Positions 32,418-43,699 of a stretch of 64,000 bases of DNA are shown here, piece by piece. A program made the translations under genes and the position numbers. Below the pieces are notes generated by a model, which worked only from the letters and a program-made list of their open reading frames with translations, was not told where the DNA came from and made no database searches. The stretch is from Diphasiastrum complanatum (Eukaryota; Streptophyta; Lycopodiopsida; Lycopodiales; Lycopodiaceae), in the NCBI GenBank assembly GCA_029204225.1, contig MU832239.1, positions 17,136 through 81,135 of the forward strand, written 5' to 3'. The number at the start of each line of letters is the position of its first letter. Positions within the stretch are counted from its first letter, which is position 1.

Positions 32418-32990
32418 TGTTGGATTATTCTCCTACTAATCGACTAATCGACATTTTAATCTTCATCCAACTTTTATCCAGACCTGCAAATTTCTTCATG
32501 TTTCTACACAGTTTGCATAACTACTCAGAAACAGCTCACAGTGTCAGCATTTTCAGGACTTTCGCCTTTCGAAATTCTCTCACTTCGGCTTTTTCGCAAA
32601 ATGCCAGATGCCTCAAATGTTAAGGAAATGACATTGGCGAAGACCTTCGTATTTTTCACATTATTCGTATTTTTTGGATAACAGTTTACGTTCATTTTTG
32701 CAGAGTTACATTTTACGTTCATTTCTGCAGACAGACTGTTTAAGATCAAAGCCACCGTCTTGCATTAATTCATCAGCAAGCAATTTCTGATAAGTCCTAA
32801 CCAGATTAGCTGTCCTACTATTGGATGTTGCTACATTTGCTTAAGTATAAATAATTATTCATATTTCCATATTATATAATCAGATCAAGTATTGAATAGT
32901 TAGCACTCTCTCAAGCCTGCGAGCTTGAACACTCTTACGTCCTTAGCAAAATGCGCTAAGTTTTTGGTTTGTTGTTTTCAAATGCAAAAA
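32418..32990 (+). repeat. 3' LTR of the 28-33 kb copia element
   Basis: It starts TGTTGGATTATTC after the polypurine tract. It contains CACTTCGGCTTTTTCGCAAAATGCC, like the hairpin words at 21726-21890, and a TATA-like AAGTATAAATAATTA near 32842. The end is not sharply defined. A similar start, TGTTGGATTCATTCCC, occurs near 62560. Confidence 0.6.
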
Positions 32991-35900
32991 TTTATGTGTA
33001 GTAAAGTAGGTAGATCCATATAGAGCTTATGTTTACATAGCTTTATTAATTCAATAAAATTATTTATTAATGTGAACTAGTAATGATTAGCCCGCAAGCA
33101 AATATTTGGGATATTTTGGAAAAACATCAAACCAACCAACCAACAAAGACAACTGATTGGGACCAATTCGACTGGCTCAGAAATTAGTTAAAAATTGAGC
33201 AAGATGATGTGTTGATAATTATTCACATACTTCGATTTTTTTAGATAAGTAACGAACCCGATCGAGGATGTACACTTTGCATAGTCGACGAGAAAAATGT
33301 GCTGGCATGCCAACAGTAAGTGGATTTCGCAATTTTCGTTCCATTGGGTGGCCCATACACAATCCGATAGGGCTTTAGAAACATTCGATGTCCAAATTGT
33401 CCGGGGGTCTTGGGTCTTTCGGGAGAGGTGCATCGGGCTGGCGAAAATAGAGGGTTGCAAAACGAGCATGCGGATTTCGGGTAAACCTGTTATTCACATT
33501 CTCATTTGTGATACCATGAAATTCTATTATTGAAGTTAGCAAATGATTAATGTCAATAAATAGATTGTTGGAATTGTCATAAGATAGAGACTCTCCCTTC
33601 AAGCAATATATTTTATTGATATGAAATGGAATACCCATTGTTTTTTGCATGCCTTGGTTTAACATCTCTCTTTTTCATTTAAGATAAACTGGTCATGGGA
33701 TTGGAATTTTTTTTATACTTACCTGTGCAAATACTTCATTTATCATCTTAAACATTGTGGCATATCCAATGATGCTAGAAAAATCACATGCCCCCTGAAC
33801 TAATGTAATGTCCAGTATTTTTCCAAATTAATTCATAATGCAGTAATTTAAGCCTTATTTTTTTCATATTGTTATTGTTTAACATTGATTTCATAGACTT
33901 AGAAGTTAGAATAGAACCTAACGATTTTCCTATGGAAATCTCATTGGCCAAATGGTCTTCAACAACCAATGTATCTTTGAATAGCAAATATCATGTTCAA
34001 AAAATAGTCAATAAAGATTTGGACACCCATTGTATTGATTGAAACACATTGATAAATTTCAAGAAAGTGAAAATAAATAATTGATAGAATATTGATTGCA
34101 TTGAATCAAAAAGTTCAAACAATGTCAATACAAACAAGTTTAGAACCTACTTGAATGCACGAACTTCCTTTGGATGAAAGATCACAAATATCCCTTGCTA
34201 CCAATATCTTTCTCTTGTTACTTTTTGCCTTTTTATTCAGCAAATCCATGTCTTTAACAAGAGACAAATACGAGATACACATAGATTGAAATGCAATTTT
34301 CATTTCATCATTACTAGCTGTAAAATCATGTAAAAAAGATTGTTACATTTGAATCTCCTTCCTGAGGATTTCAAATTTCTCCAAACAAGTTTTCAATTTT
34401 ATATGTTTCTCGTGAGACTCACTTGATATTTTCATAAGTTCCTCTTCCCATCAATAGCACCGATACCATTGGGAATCACTTTCATGTTTTAAATTCTACG
34501 AGAAGGATATTTGCATACCAAATAATTCAGACAACATAATCAAGAAACTTCAATATGCAAGTCGTGTTAGTGCAATACACAGATGAATCTCCACATGAAT
34601 GGCTATGCAAAGTTGTGTATGTCCATTTTTCATGTGTGAAGCCATGTGTGTGCATATAAACATGAAAGTATCATGTGAATACCTTAGTGCTTGTTTAAAC
34701 ATTATAACACTATATGACTCCACACTAATTGATGACCTCTTTCTAACTAGACAACAAGCTCATAAAGATAGACCTATTTAAATCCAATGGTGGAACGCAA
34801 GCACCCAAAACATGTTGCGACTACATGCATTTAAAAACAATAGGACACAATCATGGATGTTTGTAGTACCAATATCACTATCTTCAACTTCACTTATCCA
34901 TTTGTACAACAAAAAGCTCCTAGCTTAAAACTATATCTATGCGTAAGCAACATGCTCGGAGTGTAAATAGTTGGAAAAAAGGGAAAACACATTCATAGTA
35001 TTACAACATGGACCACGAACTCAATGTGAGACACTCTATTGTTTCAATAGCAAAAATGTCATAAACAAACTTTTCTTAACTATTTTTTTTTTTTAAATAG
35101 TTCAATAAAAACCATAAATTCTAAAACTTTTAAGCTAGAGTTGCTACGAGTGCATGCATGGACTTCAAAATTTCAAATTTTCTATTCCTTTTTCAATGTT
35201 TTCTAACTCTCTCTCACTTATTAGGTTTGATGACTTTGAGACAATACCAACCAATGAGGTCAACAATTGAGGATGTGTATCTCTCTTTGGCAGTCATCAC
35301 TCCACTTTTTCATTTGGTAAAAGAATTTTAAGAGTTGAGTGCTACTCATTCTCACCATCATCCTTAGAATCATCTGCACTTGCATGGGCATAGCAAAGCA
35401 CGTGTGTGCCTTGTCACGCATGTGTTTGTCCACCAAGGTGAACTACTTACACTTAGTTGACCTATCGTTCCTTGGAATCTCCATTAAAAATTTTGTCCTC
35501 CTTGTCAATATATACTCTTTTTCACTTTTTGTGACAAGCTTGTGCATCTTTTCCAAAATCAATGTAAGTGGAGTAGAGCCTACCAAAAAGCTTGTACCAT
35601 AGTATCAACCCCTTGCTTTGATGGTTTCATGAGTTCATCCTACATTTGTCATCTAAGGTAAAAATTAGAGTGATTATCCAATGCTCCTTCCATGTTTGGC
35701 CCGTTGTCTTATTGAATTCTACATTTTTTTTTTGGATATGTCCATGGCTCTCACCTTTTTCCTTTGAATATCCACACGAGTGGACAAGGACACCTCAAAA
35801 AAAGAATGCTTTGTGTTAGGGCCTTCAAACCACAAGCTTTTGCAAGCCAACTTCTTGGGTGTGTTAGATTTCATTCTTGAAATCATTTGTAATGTGAAAC

Positions 35901-36135
35901 TATTCTACAATTTTACTTGAATTATCAAGACAAGAAAAAAGGTATCATAACCATCTGTAGAAATACACATATTGTCAAAATAGTTTCGAGAGATTATCGA
36001 ACAAAGTTTGAAAGAGGGTACCAAACCTGACTAAAAACAAGATTGTATAATGGAGTTTTATCCACTAAATTTGGGGTCCAATCCTGTAGCCCCATGTGGC
36101 AATTGCCACATGGATAACTATGCATTCCGTTAGGG
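32991..36135. other. No gene seen (about 3.1 kb)
   Basis: AT-rich DNA with only short chance frames on both strands (longest about 95 codons, without recognisable motifs). One minus-strand frame at 33665-33375 has FHGITNENVN and RFATLYFRQPDAPLPKDP but matches nothing I know. Confidence 0.5.
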
Positions 36136-36710
36136 TTGTGCCATCAAAAAACTTTAAATAGATCAGCAGATCAGTTTAGTTTTAAGTTCTTACAAGTTCT
36201 TCAAAGTTGTCTTTCACAAACTTCATTCTTCTTCTCTATTCCGCCATGGTGTAGATTGATTGTTACAGTCTGTGTAAGAGTGAAATGTATAGTGGAATAT
36301 ACAGCTAGTACAAATATTATCTCTCTTGAAGATCAATTTATTGATTTTAAGGGAAAGGAGAAAGTTAAAAATGTTGCATCGATACCAGATATCGCGTCAA
36401 GTTCGAATCTCAACTCTACTCCAATCCATGATTCTGAAGACGATTCGACACAAATCGCTCCTCTCTTTATCAAACTATCCATTGAGTATTGAGAGTTGGA
36501 AGCTTATTGAAGTTTATTTGTTGAGAGGTGAACACAAAAACAGAAGATGGATATGCCAGTTCCTTGAATATCGAATTGGCATAGATTTCTTACCATAGCC
36601 ACTTGTTATTTCGTCAAAGAGTCAGTCGATTATTTTGAGGCAATTTCTAGTCCTGATGCAGATCAGTGGAAATCAACAATGGACAAAGAGTATCAATATA
36701 ATGATCGCCA
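36136..36710 (+). pseudogene. Copia linker fragment between integrase and RT
   Basis: ISLEDQFIDFKGKEKVKN matches the FIDLKGKGKA block at about 30590, from the same family. Later, in another frame, DADQWKSTMDKEYQYN is the start of RT. The upstream 36136-36300 part is not copia. It is an isolated fragment. Confidence 0.75.
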
Positions 36711-37129
36711 AGTGAAGATCCGACTAGATCCTGTTGCATGCAACCAAAAGGACACATGTGGAGAAAAACCACCCAACCAACAGGAAATGGCTAGTCAATA
36801 CCCTAACCATCTCACCCCCATGCCATGGTGAATGAATGCAAGATAAGGAGGGGATCCTAGCTTATAGATCAGAAAATCCAATAGGTAGATGGGCTAGTTT
36901 CCACTAGTATATATTCTCTCCCATGAGGAGAGAATATTTCTCTTAGGATCCTCATATTGACCTCCTATTCCTGCATTATAGTAGTCAAACACCATGCAAG
37001 TGCTCCTATGTCCAATTATAGGTCTGGGCCCTCATACAATTATTAATTACTTTACTGGCCAAGCTTGGAATGACGAGGCATAAGTAATAAGCATATACAC
37101 TAGAGAAACTGGCTATTCATGTCAGGAAT
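36711..37129. other. Insertion-like stretch without a gene
   Basis: The copia reading is interrupted after EYQYN and resumes at about 37170 with KNKTWTII. The 420 bases between are anonymous. CCTCATATTGACCTCC and a TAGTATATATTCTCTCCCATGAGGAGAGAATATT block at 36896-36929 form an AGAGAATAT/ATATTCTCT inverted repeat. Confidence 0.45.
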
Positions 37130-37910
37130 TATTCCAAATCCCACATACTGGACATGGACGTCACAATCAATCTCTCATTAAAAACAAGACATGGACTATT
37201 ATAGACCTGCCAATTGGTAAGAATATCATCTTTTGCAAATTGGTATATTAATTCAAGTCCAAAGTTGATGGACCAGTTGATCAATGGAAGGCAAGACTTG
37301 TTGCCAGAGGATTTTCTTTGATCATAAATGTTGATTATTTGGAAACTTCCAGTCTCATGGTCAACAAACGTTTACTTTCATTTGCAACAGTGCCAGATTC
37401 GGAAATTCACCAGATAGATGTACAAATAGCATTTTCAAGGGTGTGATCGAAGGAGACATTTATATGTCCAACCCGAAGGCTATGAATTGGAGGATAACAC
37501 CCATCAGGTATCCAAGCTTTGAAAAGCTCTTATGGGCTTAAATAGTCATCTCGTGCTTGGTTTCATTGAATCAATGAATTCTTTATTCAACATGGCTTAT
37601 ACCAAGTTCAGCTGATTGTAATGTCTATTACAAATCAGTAGATTCATTCGAATGTTGAAGGATGTCAAAAAGATGTTGTCGAAGGAATTCGATATGACAG
37701 ATTTAGGGGAGGCCCATTTCTTCCTTGGTATACAGATTTTCAAAGTTTGTGATCATAGATTGATTAATATCAATAAAGAAAGACACATAGTTTTTCAAAT
37801 CCATTTTTTGGACACAATGTCAATCTCTTTACAATCGACCTCGGTGAAGAGAGATGTACAGTTTCATGTTTCTTGGATAGCCACGAAAGTTCTCATTTTT
37901 CAATGAATGT
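37130..37910 (+). pseudogene. Copia reverse transcriptase fragment
   Basis: KNKTWTIIDLP, VDQWKARLVARGF, NVDYLET and QIDVQIAFSRV are copia RT blocks in mixed frames. FDMTDLGEAHFFLGIQIF follows in the frame at 37652. The YVDD box is not preserved. It continues the family of the fragment at 36136. Confidence 0.85.
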
Positions 37911-37924
37911 TGCGAAGGCACTAA

Positions 37925-38380
37925 ATCACTAAAAGCATGTGAGTTGATGGAATCACCACCACAAACTATGCCAAAATTAGGTGTTTCATCATAGTCTATC
38001 CTCTTGAATTGAGCATATCCATTGGCAGTTATTCTTGTCTTATAATTGTTCACACTTGGCATCTTGATTAAGCTTGATCTTAAAGGCCCATTTGCAAGTA
38101 GTAACATTTTTATTTGATGGAGGATCAATAATTTTACAAGTATCAATCTCAAGAAATGCATCATATGCACTCTTCATTGCATCAAATCACTCTTTTGTTG
38201 TTAAAGTTTCATTCACACTCAAAGAAACATCATCAAAAGTAGTAATAAGGGCAACAAAAATGATACAATCCTCAACTTGCAAATGCTTCTCTCTTTCATT
38301 GTATGTGAGCCTTGATGCTTTGCAGGAGGAATGTACACAAGCCTATTAGAACAAGTCTTCTCTTAGAAATTCAACACCAA
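37925..38380 (-). pseudogene. Copia reverse transcriptase N-terminal fragment, minus strand
   Basis: Minus-strand codons give STFDDVSLSVNETLTTKE-like linker, FDAMKSAYDAFLE, CKWAFKIKLN, TRITANGYAQFKRIDYDET and a break. It sits head to head with plus-strand copia pieces on both sides. RLVAKGYAQ has become RITANGYAQ. Confidence 0.8.
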
Positions 38381-38389
38381 TTGCACTGA

Positions 38390-39195
38390 TTCATTATTCT
38401 GAATATAGGGCATGGAAGACAAAGTATGCAGATTGAAGAAGGCCTTGTATGGATTGTAGGCACCTCATGCTTGGTATAGCCACTTCAATGAGTATCTCCT
38501 GTCTAGAGGTTTGATACGTACTTCTTTGAATTCCAACCTTTACTACTTTGCTTGTGACTCTAGCATCACACTAATTGTGTTGTACATAGACAACCTCATA
38601 ATTACAAGCAACAATGATGATTTGATTAGTGCCATCAAGAAGGATCTATCCTCTAGCTTTGATATGACTGACCTTGGTTTGATGCACTATTGCTTGAGAG
38701 TATAAATCTGGCAAAGACATGATAGCATCGCACTCACGCAAATGAAGTACGTGAACAAAATTCTGAAATGTTTCAAGATGTGCAATAGAAAGCAAGTGTC
38801 TACACCTGTGGGAGTTGGTAAGAAACTTTCTAACTAGGACGAGAGTGCACTAGTCGATGCAACTTTGTTCCATCAATGAGTTGGTTCACTGATTTCTCAC
38901 AACTACTCGTCATCATATAACCTATGTTGTAAGTGTTGTAGTCAATTCATGGCTAGAGATAGGAAGACTCATTGAAAAGCAGCAAAGAGAATTCTTCTGT
39001 ACATTAAGGGGACACTAACCCCTATGGATTGCTATATGAGAGAAAACAAGCTTTACAAAATTTTTCAAGGCTTAGTAGATTCGGATTGGGTAGGCTGTGT
39101 AGACAACATAAGATCCACGTCTCGTAACAAGGACTGTATTGCCATGGAGTGGTACAATAACACTAGTGACAAGTTGTATCCACTGATTAGGCACA
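38390..39195 (+). pseudogene. Copia RT-RNase H fragment
   Basis: LKKALYG-like sequence near 38430, then LIVLYIDNLIITSNN (YVDD changed to YIDN), SSFDMTDLGLMHYCL, VSTPVGVGKKLS and, in RNase H, GLVDSDWVGCVDNIRSTSR. Several stops. The second catalytic Asp of the RT box is Asn, a G-to-A type change. Confidence 0.85.
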
Positions 39196-39206
39196 CATGA
39201 TTATCG

Positions 39207-39219
39207 GGCTCTAATACCA
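39207..39219 (-). other. Primer binding site of a minus-strand copia element
   Basis: TGGTATTAGAGCC on the minus strand, one change from TGGTATCAGAGCC, directly after an LTR end reading TTATTGACA. Confidence 0.75.
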
Positions 39220-39700
39220 TGTCAATAATCAGATCAACAATAGCATATATTCATCTTAACCAATCACCACACAGAGGAAGAGCAACACACACCATCACTA
39301 ATTGAATGTCATGTGTACAATAAACCCTGATAGAGAAAGAAAATCTAGGAGTTGACTAATAGACTAGTCTATAGCTAATTACAGCTGGCAACTGTAAAAG
39401 TACATCGTAAACAATTTCAAGTGAAGTTTATCATTGGTTTCTAACATATATGAGCCCATTAAGTGCTACTACTTTGAGCAAAAGCAGTTTTCTTTCCTTT
39501 AAAGGCTTGAAATAATGAATCTTGAGGAAAATTGCCCTAAATTGAGGGAATCCTTGCCAAGATCCATCTTAAAACCTACAAATCACAATATATTCATAAA
39601 ATTCAATGGCTAAGTTGTCATAAAGTAAATACATTCAACAAAGTTTCAGGGCCTTGATACTATATTTAAAATTAATAGAGCAAATTAATAGAGCATAGTA
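39220..39700 (-). repeat. LTR-like sequence next to the minus-strand primer site
   Basis: From 39220 upward the sequence would be the 5' LTR of a minus-strand copia element. The body that should follow below 39207 is gone: plus-strand RNase H debris starts within about 12 bases. The far end was not located. No gene is present. Confidence 0.5.
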
Positions 39701-39841
39701 TGTTTTCAAAGGCTGCTTATTTTCAACCTATCTACATTCCCAACTCACCCCTATTTCCTAAAGAGTGTGTGTGTGTGTGTGACAAGGGCTTTCACTCCAT
39801 TTTCAACTTATCTACATTCTCAACTAACTTTTCTTTCCCAA

Positions 39842-39968
<127 letters not shown>

Positions 39969-40059
39969 CACCCCATGGCCCTCAATGTCAAGACTATTGA
40001 AATTAAAGGCCTAAAGTCCTTAAACAAAATATCTCTCAAAAATTTAGGGAGCTGCTTGT

Positions 40060-40470
40060 AGCTGCTAACCGTGCCACATTGATCATGTTTGTCCCGTAAG
40101 TTATTGGTGTGTCCAGAGTGTCTTTTGGTGATGACGTGATAATGTTCTCATCAAGAAACTTAGCTGTGCTGGCTGCATTGGCTACTCTAACGACCTTCAC
40201 TTCTACCCACTTCGTAAAATAATTTGTCGCCACTATAATGTATCGGGCTTGACTTCCTCTAGCAGTGGGTGGATGGGACAAACATAATCTATGCCCCATT
40301 TTTGAAAGGATTTTCTGTTCTAATAGGCTTTAAAGGCATAAACCTATATTTTCTTGGTTTTGTGGCTCGGTGGCAAACATCACAGTGTTTCACAAAGGTT
40401 GCCACATCACGGTGTAGGGTAGGCCTCCAAAAGATTTGATGACAAATTTTGTCATTTTGAAAGCAACATG
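40060..40470 (-). pseudogene. Gypsy integrase fragment, minus strand
   Basis: On the minus strand KHCDVC closes the integrase zinc finger near 40390, then GIDYVCPIHP-like and SQARYIIVATNYFTKWVEV with VANAASTAKFLDENII open the catalytic core. It matches the families at 10293-10560 and 11137-11330. It stops after about 90 core residues. Confidence 0.85.
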
Positions 40471-42360
40471 CTAATATGAGTCTTGTAGTCCATAAAAGTC
40501 ACAAGGAAGTTGGAAGAAGATATCATAGCCAAAAACAATCAAAAACTACGAGCCAAAAAAGAGAGAAGTGTATAAGTAAATACTTTAACAATCCCTACAC
40601 TTGAAACTCTGATTTTGATCCTAAAGTGCTTGCCAAAATCCTATAATCCCTTGAAAAAAGCCTACCAGATTTTTAATTCACCTACTAAGAAAATTTTTGT
40701 AGGTTCTCATAACCTACATGTTTGAGCCCTTATAGGTTATGAGCCTATCAAATACTATTCTATAGGTTTTCATTTTCATGTAAATTAGTTGGTTTAAGAT
40801 TTTAGAAATAATTAGTTTGGCTCTAGGCTTTAATACATTCTTTGAGTGGCCCAATGTGAAATTTTTACGAAGTGCATGACATTTCACAAAGATCATACAA
40901 TTATTTCTTAATCATTATTGAATTCTACTATATATAAAATGTACTCTTAAAATTTTGATATTGATCATTGCATCACCCTAATGTTCTATGTTTTCTAGTT
41001 GTTGCGGGTTTTCTTGAATCTTGCCTTTTGAATCCTACATCTCAATTTGCTTGCCAGCAAAATATTACAAATTTAAATTAATAAATCATTTTATTGACTT
41101 AATAAAGCTATATAAACATAAGCTTTATATGGATCTACGTACTTTACTTTACATAATTTTTTTGCATTTGAAAACAATAAACAAATTTTTTTGTGCCTTT
41201 CCAACAAATTGTCGATTTTTTAAAATTCAACTTATTGTAAGTTTTTTATGAAGTTAGTTTTTGGAAAAGATGTCGGCTCCATTCCCATACTTTCTCGAAC
41301 CCTGAACCAAAGTTTGGATCCATTAAAGTCCTAATGAAAAAGGATAAATGCCTTATCATTGATCAAGCTTTGTATGGAAATTTGAGCCTTCCTAAAAGAA
41401 ATTGTTTTGAGACTTCTCCTTATTGAATCAATAGGATTTTGGACCAAGAGTTGCTAAAAAGCCTAAAAAAAAATTAATAGGTTTTATGTTAGGTTAGAAA
41501 AAAAGTTTTTCGCAAGCAAAATTTTAGTTGGTTTAACTACAATGTTTCGATGTGTGGCCCTATATCTAACAACTACAGTCTAGTAAGTCTAGTGGGTCCT
41601 CATTGAGGAGTCCATGGTGGACTCCTCACACAATGTTCTTGACTCATAATGACCTATTTTTTCACACCTAATATATTTATTGTGTTTGACTTTTGGGAGA
41701 AGAAACAACAAACCTCTAAGACAAAGTGGGAAGAATAAAGACTTTGGAGTCTTCATTTTTTCCTTTTGGAAAGAATATTGAGTCTTGGGGGAGACCTTTC
41801 AATTACCTTTTCTAGTGGGCCTTGTTCAAAGAAGAAGAACATGACTTGTGTTGATGGATGATGATTTGACGATGCTACTTACAGTAACGACACAAGTGTA
41901 GAGGTGGTTTTAAATTTTAATCATCTTGAAGGTGAAAGTAGGGCATAAGAGTGTGGGGGAGTGTAGGGCAAGGGGGATAGCGAATTTTAAACCACCAATG
42001 TAGTGACAATGATGGGCTTCCAAAGATCTAAGGGTGGGCTCATGTGGTACCATTTTGAAAAGGTGGTGATATCACCCAGGATGCAGAAAGTGCACCGTCT
42101 CCATGAGATGGTTGCTGCACCATGACTCAAAGACGACTCACAGTGTGTGAAATGCACTCATCCCAATGCAAGGGTACAACCTCGTGTAATGACAGAGAAA
42201 GGTTCACAAAGACAGTATTGAGAGTGCAACTTTTACATGGCGCTTGATCATTGGATGAAAGTAGGGTCGTGCCTAAAGGCGGTCCCACAAGAATAGGGTT
42301 TAGTGACTTTCTCCACTAGTTTCAAATTGAATGTGCCAAATTATGCATGCTTCACAAACA
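40471..42360. other. No gene seen (about 1.9 kb)
   Basis: Very AT-rich to 41300, then more mixed composition. Only short chance frames. CTCCTCACACAATG and GGAGTCCATGGTGGACTCC near 41610 include a short palindrome (GGAGTCCATGGTGGACTCC, arms GAGTCCA/TGGACTC). Confidence 0.5.
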
Positions 42361-42376
42361 AAGGGGATGCCCCAAA

Positions 42377-42410
42377 CACGTGGCTTCCAGGAATCGAACT
42401 CCTGACCTCA
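42377..42410 (-). other. tRNA-like T arm (SINE or tRNA remnant)
   Basis: On the minus strand CAGGAGTTCGATTCCTG forms a perfect five-pair T stem with the loop GTTCGAT, followed by GAAGCCACG, which looks like an acceptor 3' half. No matching 5' half or clear anticodon arm was found upstream, so it is not called a tRNA gene. Confidence 0.3.
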
Positions 42411-42950
42411 ACGAGAAGTACTAAAGTATTCAGCATGTCCTGATCTCTCTTGTACAGCCCCCAGCTTCATGCTGCCTACTTTCTTACAGAAGGAAGATCT
42501 GTAGTCTGTAGTTTCTTCTCTTGGTGCTGTAAGTGGGCTTGCTAGATCTGCTACTTTTTCTCCATTTAATGCTTCTACTGAAGCAGGATATGGTGTAGCA
42601 GAGCTGGGAAAAAGTGGTGAGCTTGACCTGTGCCAAATTTGAGGAATCGAGCTCCATAAAAGTCCTTGTTTTGGGTTCCTTCTCAAGACTGTTTGCATTC
42701 AGCTGCTGCTCTGAGCATGAATTGGTGCTTGTAGTGCCTCCAGGACTGTATTGGGCTTCATTTTTTCTTTGAAGACAGAGCGATGCTGTTTCTGCACATG
42801 CAAGATTTTGCTGCCAAGTTTGATATTGTGCCAGAAGACGAGATGCGGTGAGCTTGATCACCATCTTTGGATGAGATTTTGGCCTCTTCACATATATTTT
42901 TGCTATTCAAGTCATTCACGCTTCCTTCATCTAGTGGTGGCAATTCGCCC
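42411..42950 (-). pseudogene. Gene-like minus-strand fragment, unidentified, with frame breaks
   Basis: Three minus-strand frames each read like protein in turn: MPPLDEGSVNDLNSKNICEE near 42940, then LLAQYQTWQQNLACAETASL and CLQRKNEAQYSPGG from about 42840, then SSSPLFPSSATPYPASVEAL and CKKVGSMKLGAVQERSGHAE from about 42630. Two frameshifts, or short introns I cannot place, would join them. The composition is richer in GC than the spacers. No family was recognised. It lies divergently, about 110 bases upstream of the LEA_2 gene. Confidence 0.4.
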
Positions 42951-43060
42951 TGTTGCAGAAACGTTGCTGACCTTCATCATCACTTTTCCGAACAGCAACA
43001 ACTGTTGAATCTAAGTCCAGTGCATATCTTGCAAAGAGGTGGGCGATAGCTTATTTGAAG

Positions 43061-43699
43061 ATGACGACGACGGAAGAGGTAGGAACAGTAGAAGCAGGTG
43101 AGACTGCGGTGAAACACAGATCTTTGTCTCGGCGAAAGAAGTGTTGCATATGTACAGCAGTGACAGTAGGGATTGTGTTGGTTCTGATAATAGTTATAAT
43201 TATTCTTATCTTTACCTTGTTCAAGGCCAAGGATCCGAGGATAAACATCAATTCGGTGGTGCTGCAGAATTTCAGTACCGGTATTAACCTACCAACATTC
43301 CAGCCATCCGTCACGCTGACTCTCAAACTCAATATCACCGTGGAAAACCCAAACAGGGCGGGTTTCGCATATAACAACGGCACAAGCTACCTTTTCTACC
43401 ATGGGGACGAGGTGGGACAAGCGCTCGTTCCTGCAGGGAGGATTTCAGCCCAGGGCAAGGAAACAATGGTTACGCTGGTGCATATCCAAGCTGATCGCTT
43501 TCTAGCCAACTCTAACTTTACGTCTGATATCAAACTTGGGCTTCTTCCTGTGTCGAGTCAGACAGCTCTTTCAGGCCGCGTCAGGATTCTCAAGATCATC
43601 ACGCGGCATGTCACTGCCACAACAGTTTGCGATTTGGTCGTGTCTGTCTCAAGCAGGAACATTCAAAGTTTCCACTGCAGCTACAAAGTGAAACTGTAG
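43061..43699 (+). CDS. LEA_2 / NDR1-HIN1-like single-pass membrane protein
   Basis: A complete 212-residue protein. I chose ATG at 43061 (MTTTEEVGTVEAGE); a TTG six bases before is not a likely start. A short acidic/basic cytosolic head with SRRKKCC leads into one membrane segment (residues about 33-54, rich in Val, Ile, Leu). The LEA_2 (WHy-type) domain follows, residues about 75-212, with LNITVENPNRAGF, a beta-rich middle (SYLFYHGDEVG, VPAGRISAQGKE) and the family end CSYKVKL. Four N-glycosylation sequons (N70, N91, N106, N152) lie on the outer side. There is a paired Cys (190 and 206). Size and layout match plant LEA hydroxyproline-rich glycoprotein family members, which sit at the plasma membrane and are linked to stress or pathogen responses. 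No intron, stop or shift is present. The exact role is not known. Confidence 0.9.
   Translation: MTTTEEVGTVEAGETAVKHRSLSRRKKCCICTAVTVGIVLVLIIVIIILIFTLFKAKDPRININSVVLQNFSTGINLPTFQPSVTLTLKLNITVENPNRAGFAYNNGTSYLFYHGDEVGQALVPAGRISAQGKETMVTLVHIQADRFLANSNFTSDIKLGLLPVSSQTALSGRVRILKIITRHVTATTVCDLVVSVSSRNIQSFHCSYKVKL

Noticed and set aside
33490-33540. Possible minus-strand primer site TGGTATCA
   Set aside because: Only eight bases match and the following bases do not fit; no LTR end precedes it.
43055-43060. Upstream TTG as start of the LEA_2 gene
   Set aside because: ATG at 43061 has a purine at -3 and gives a normal family N-terminus; TTG starts are rare in plants.
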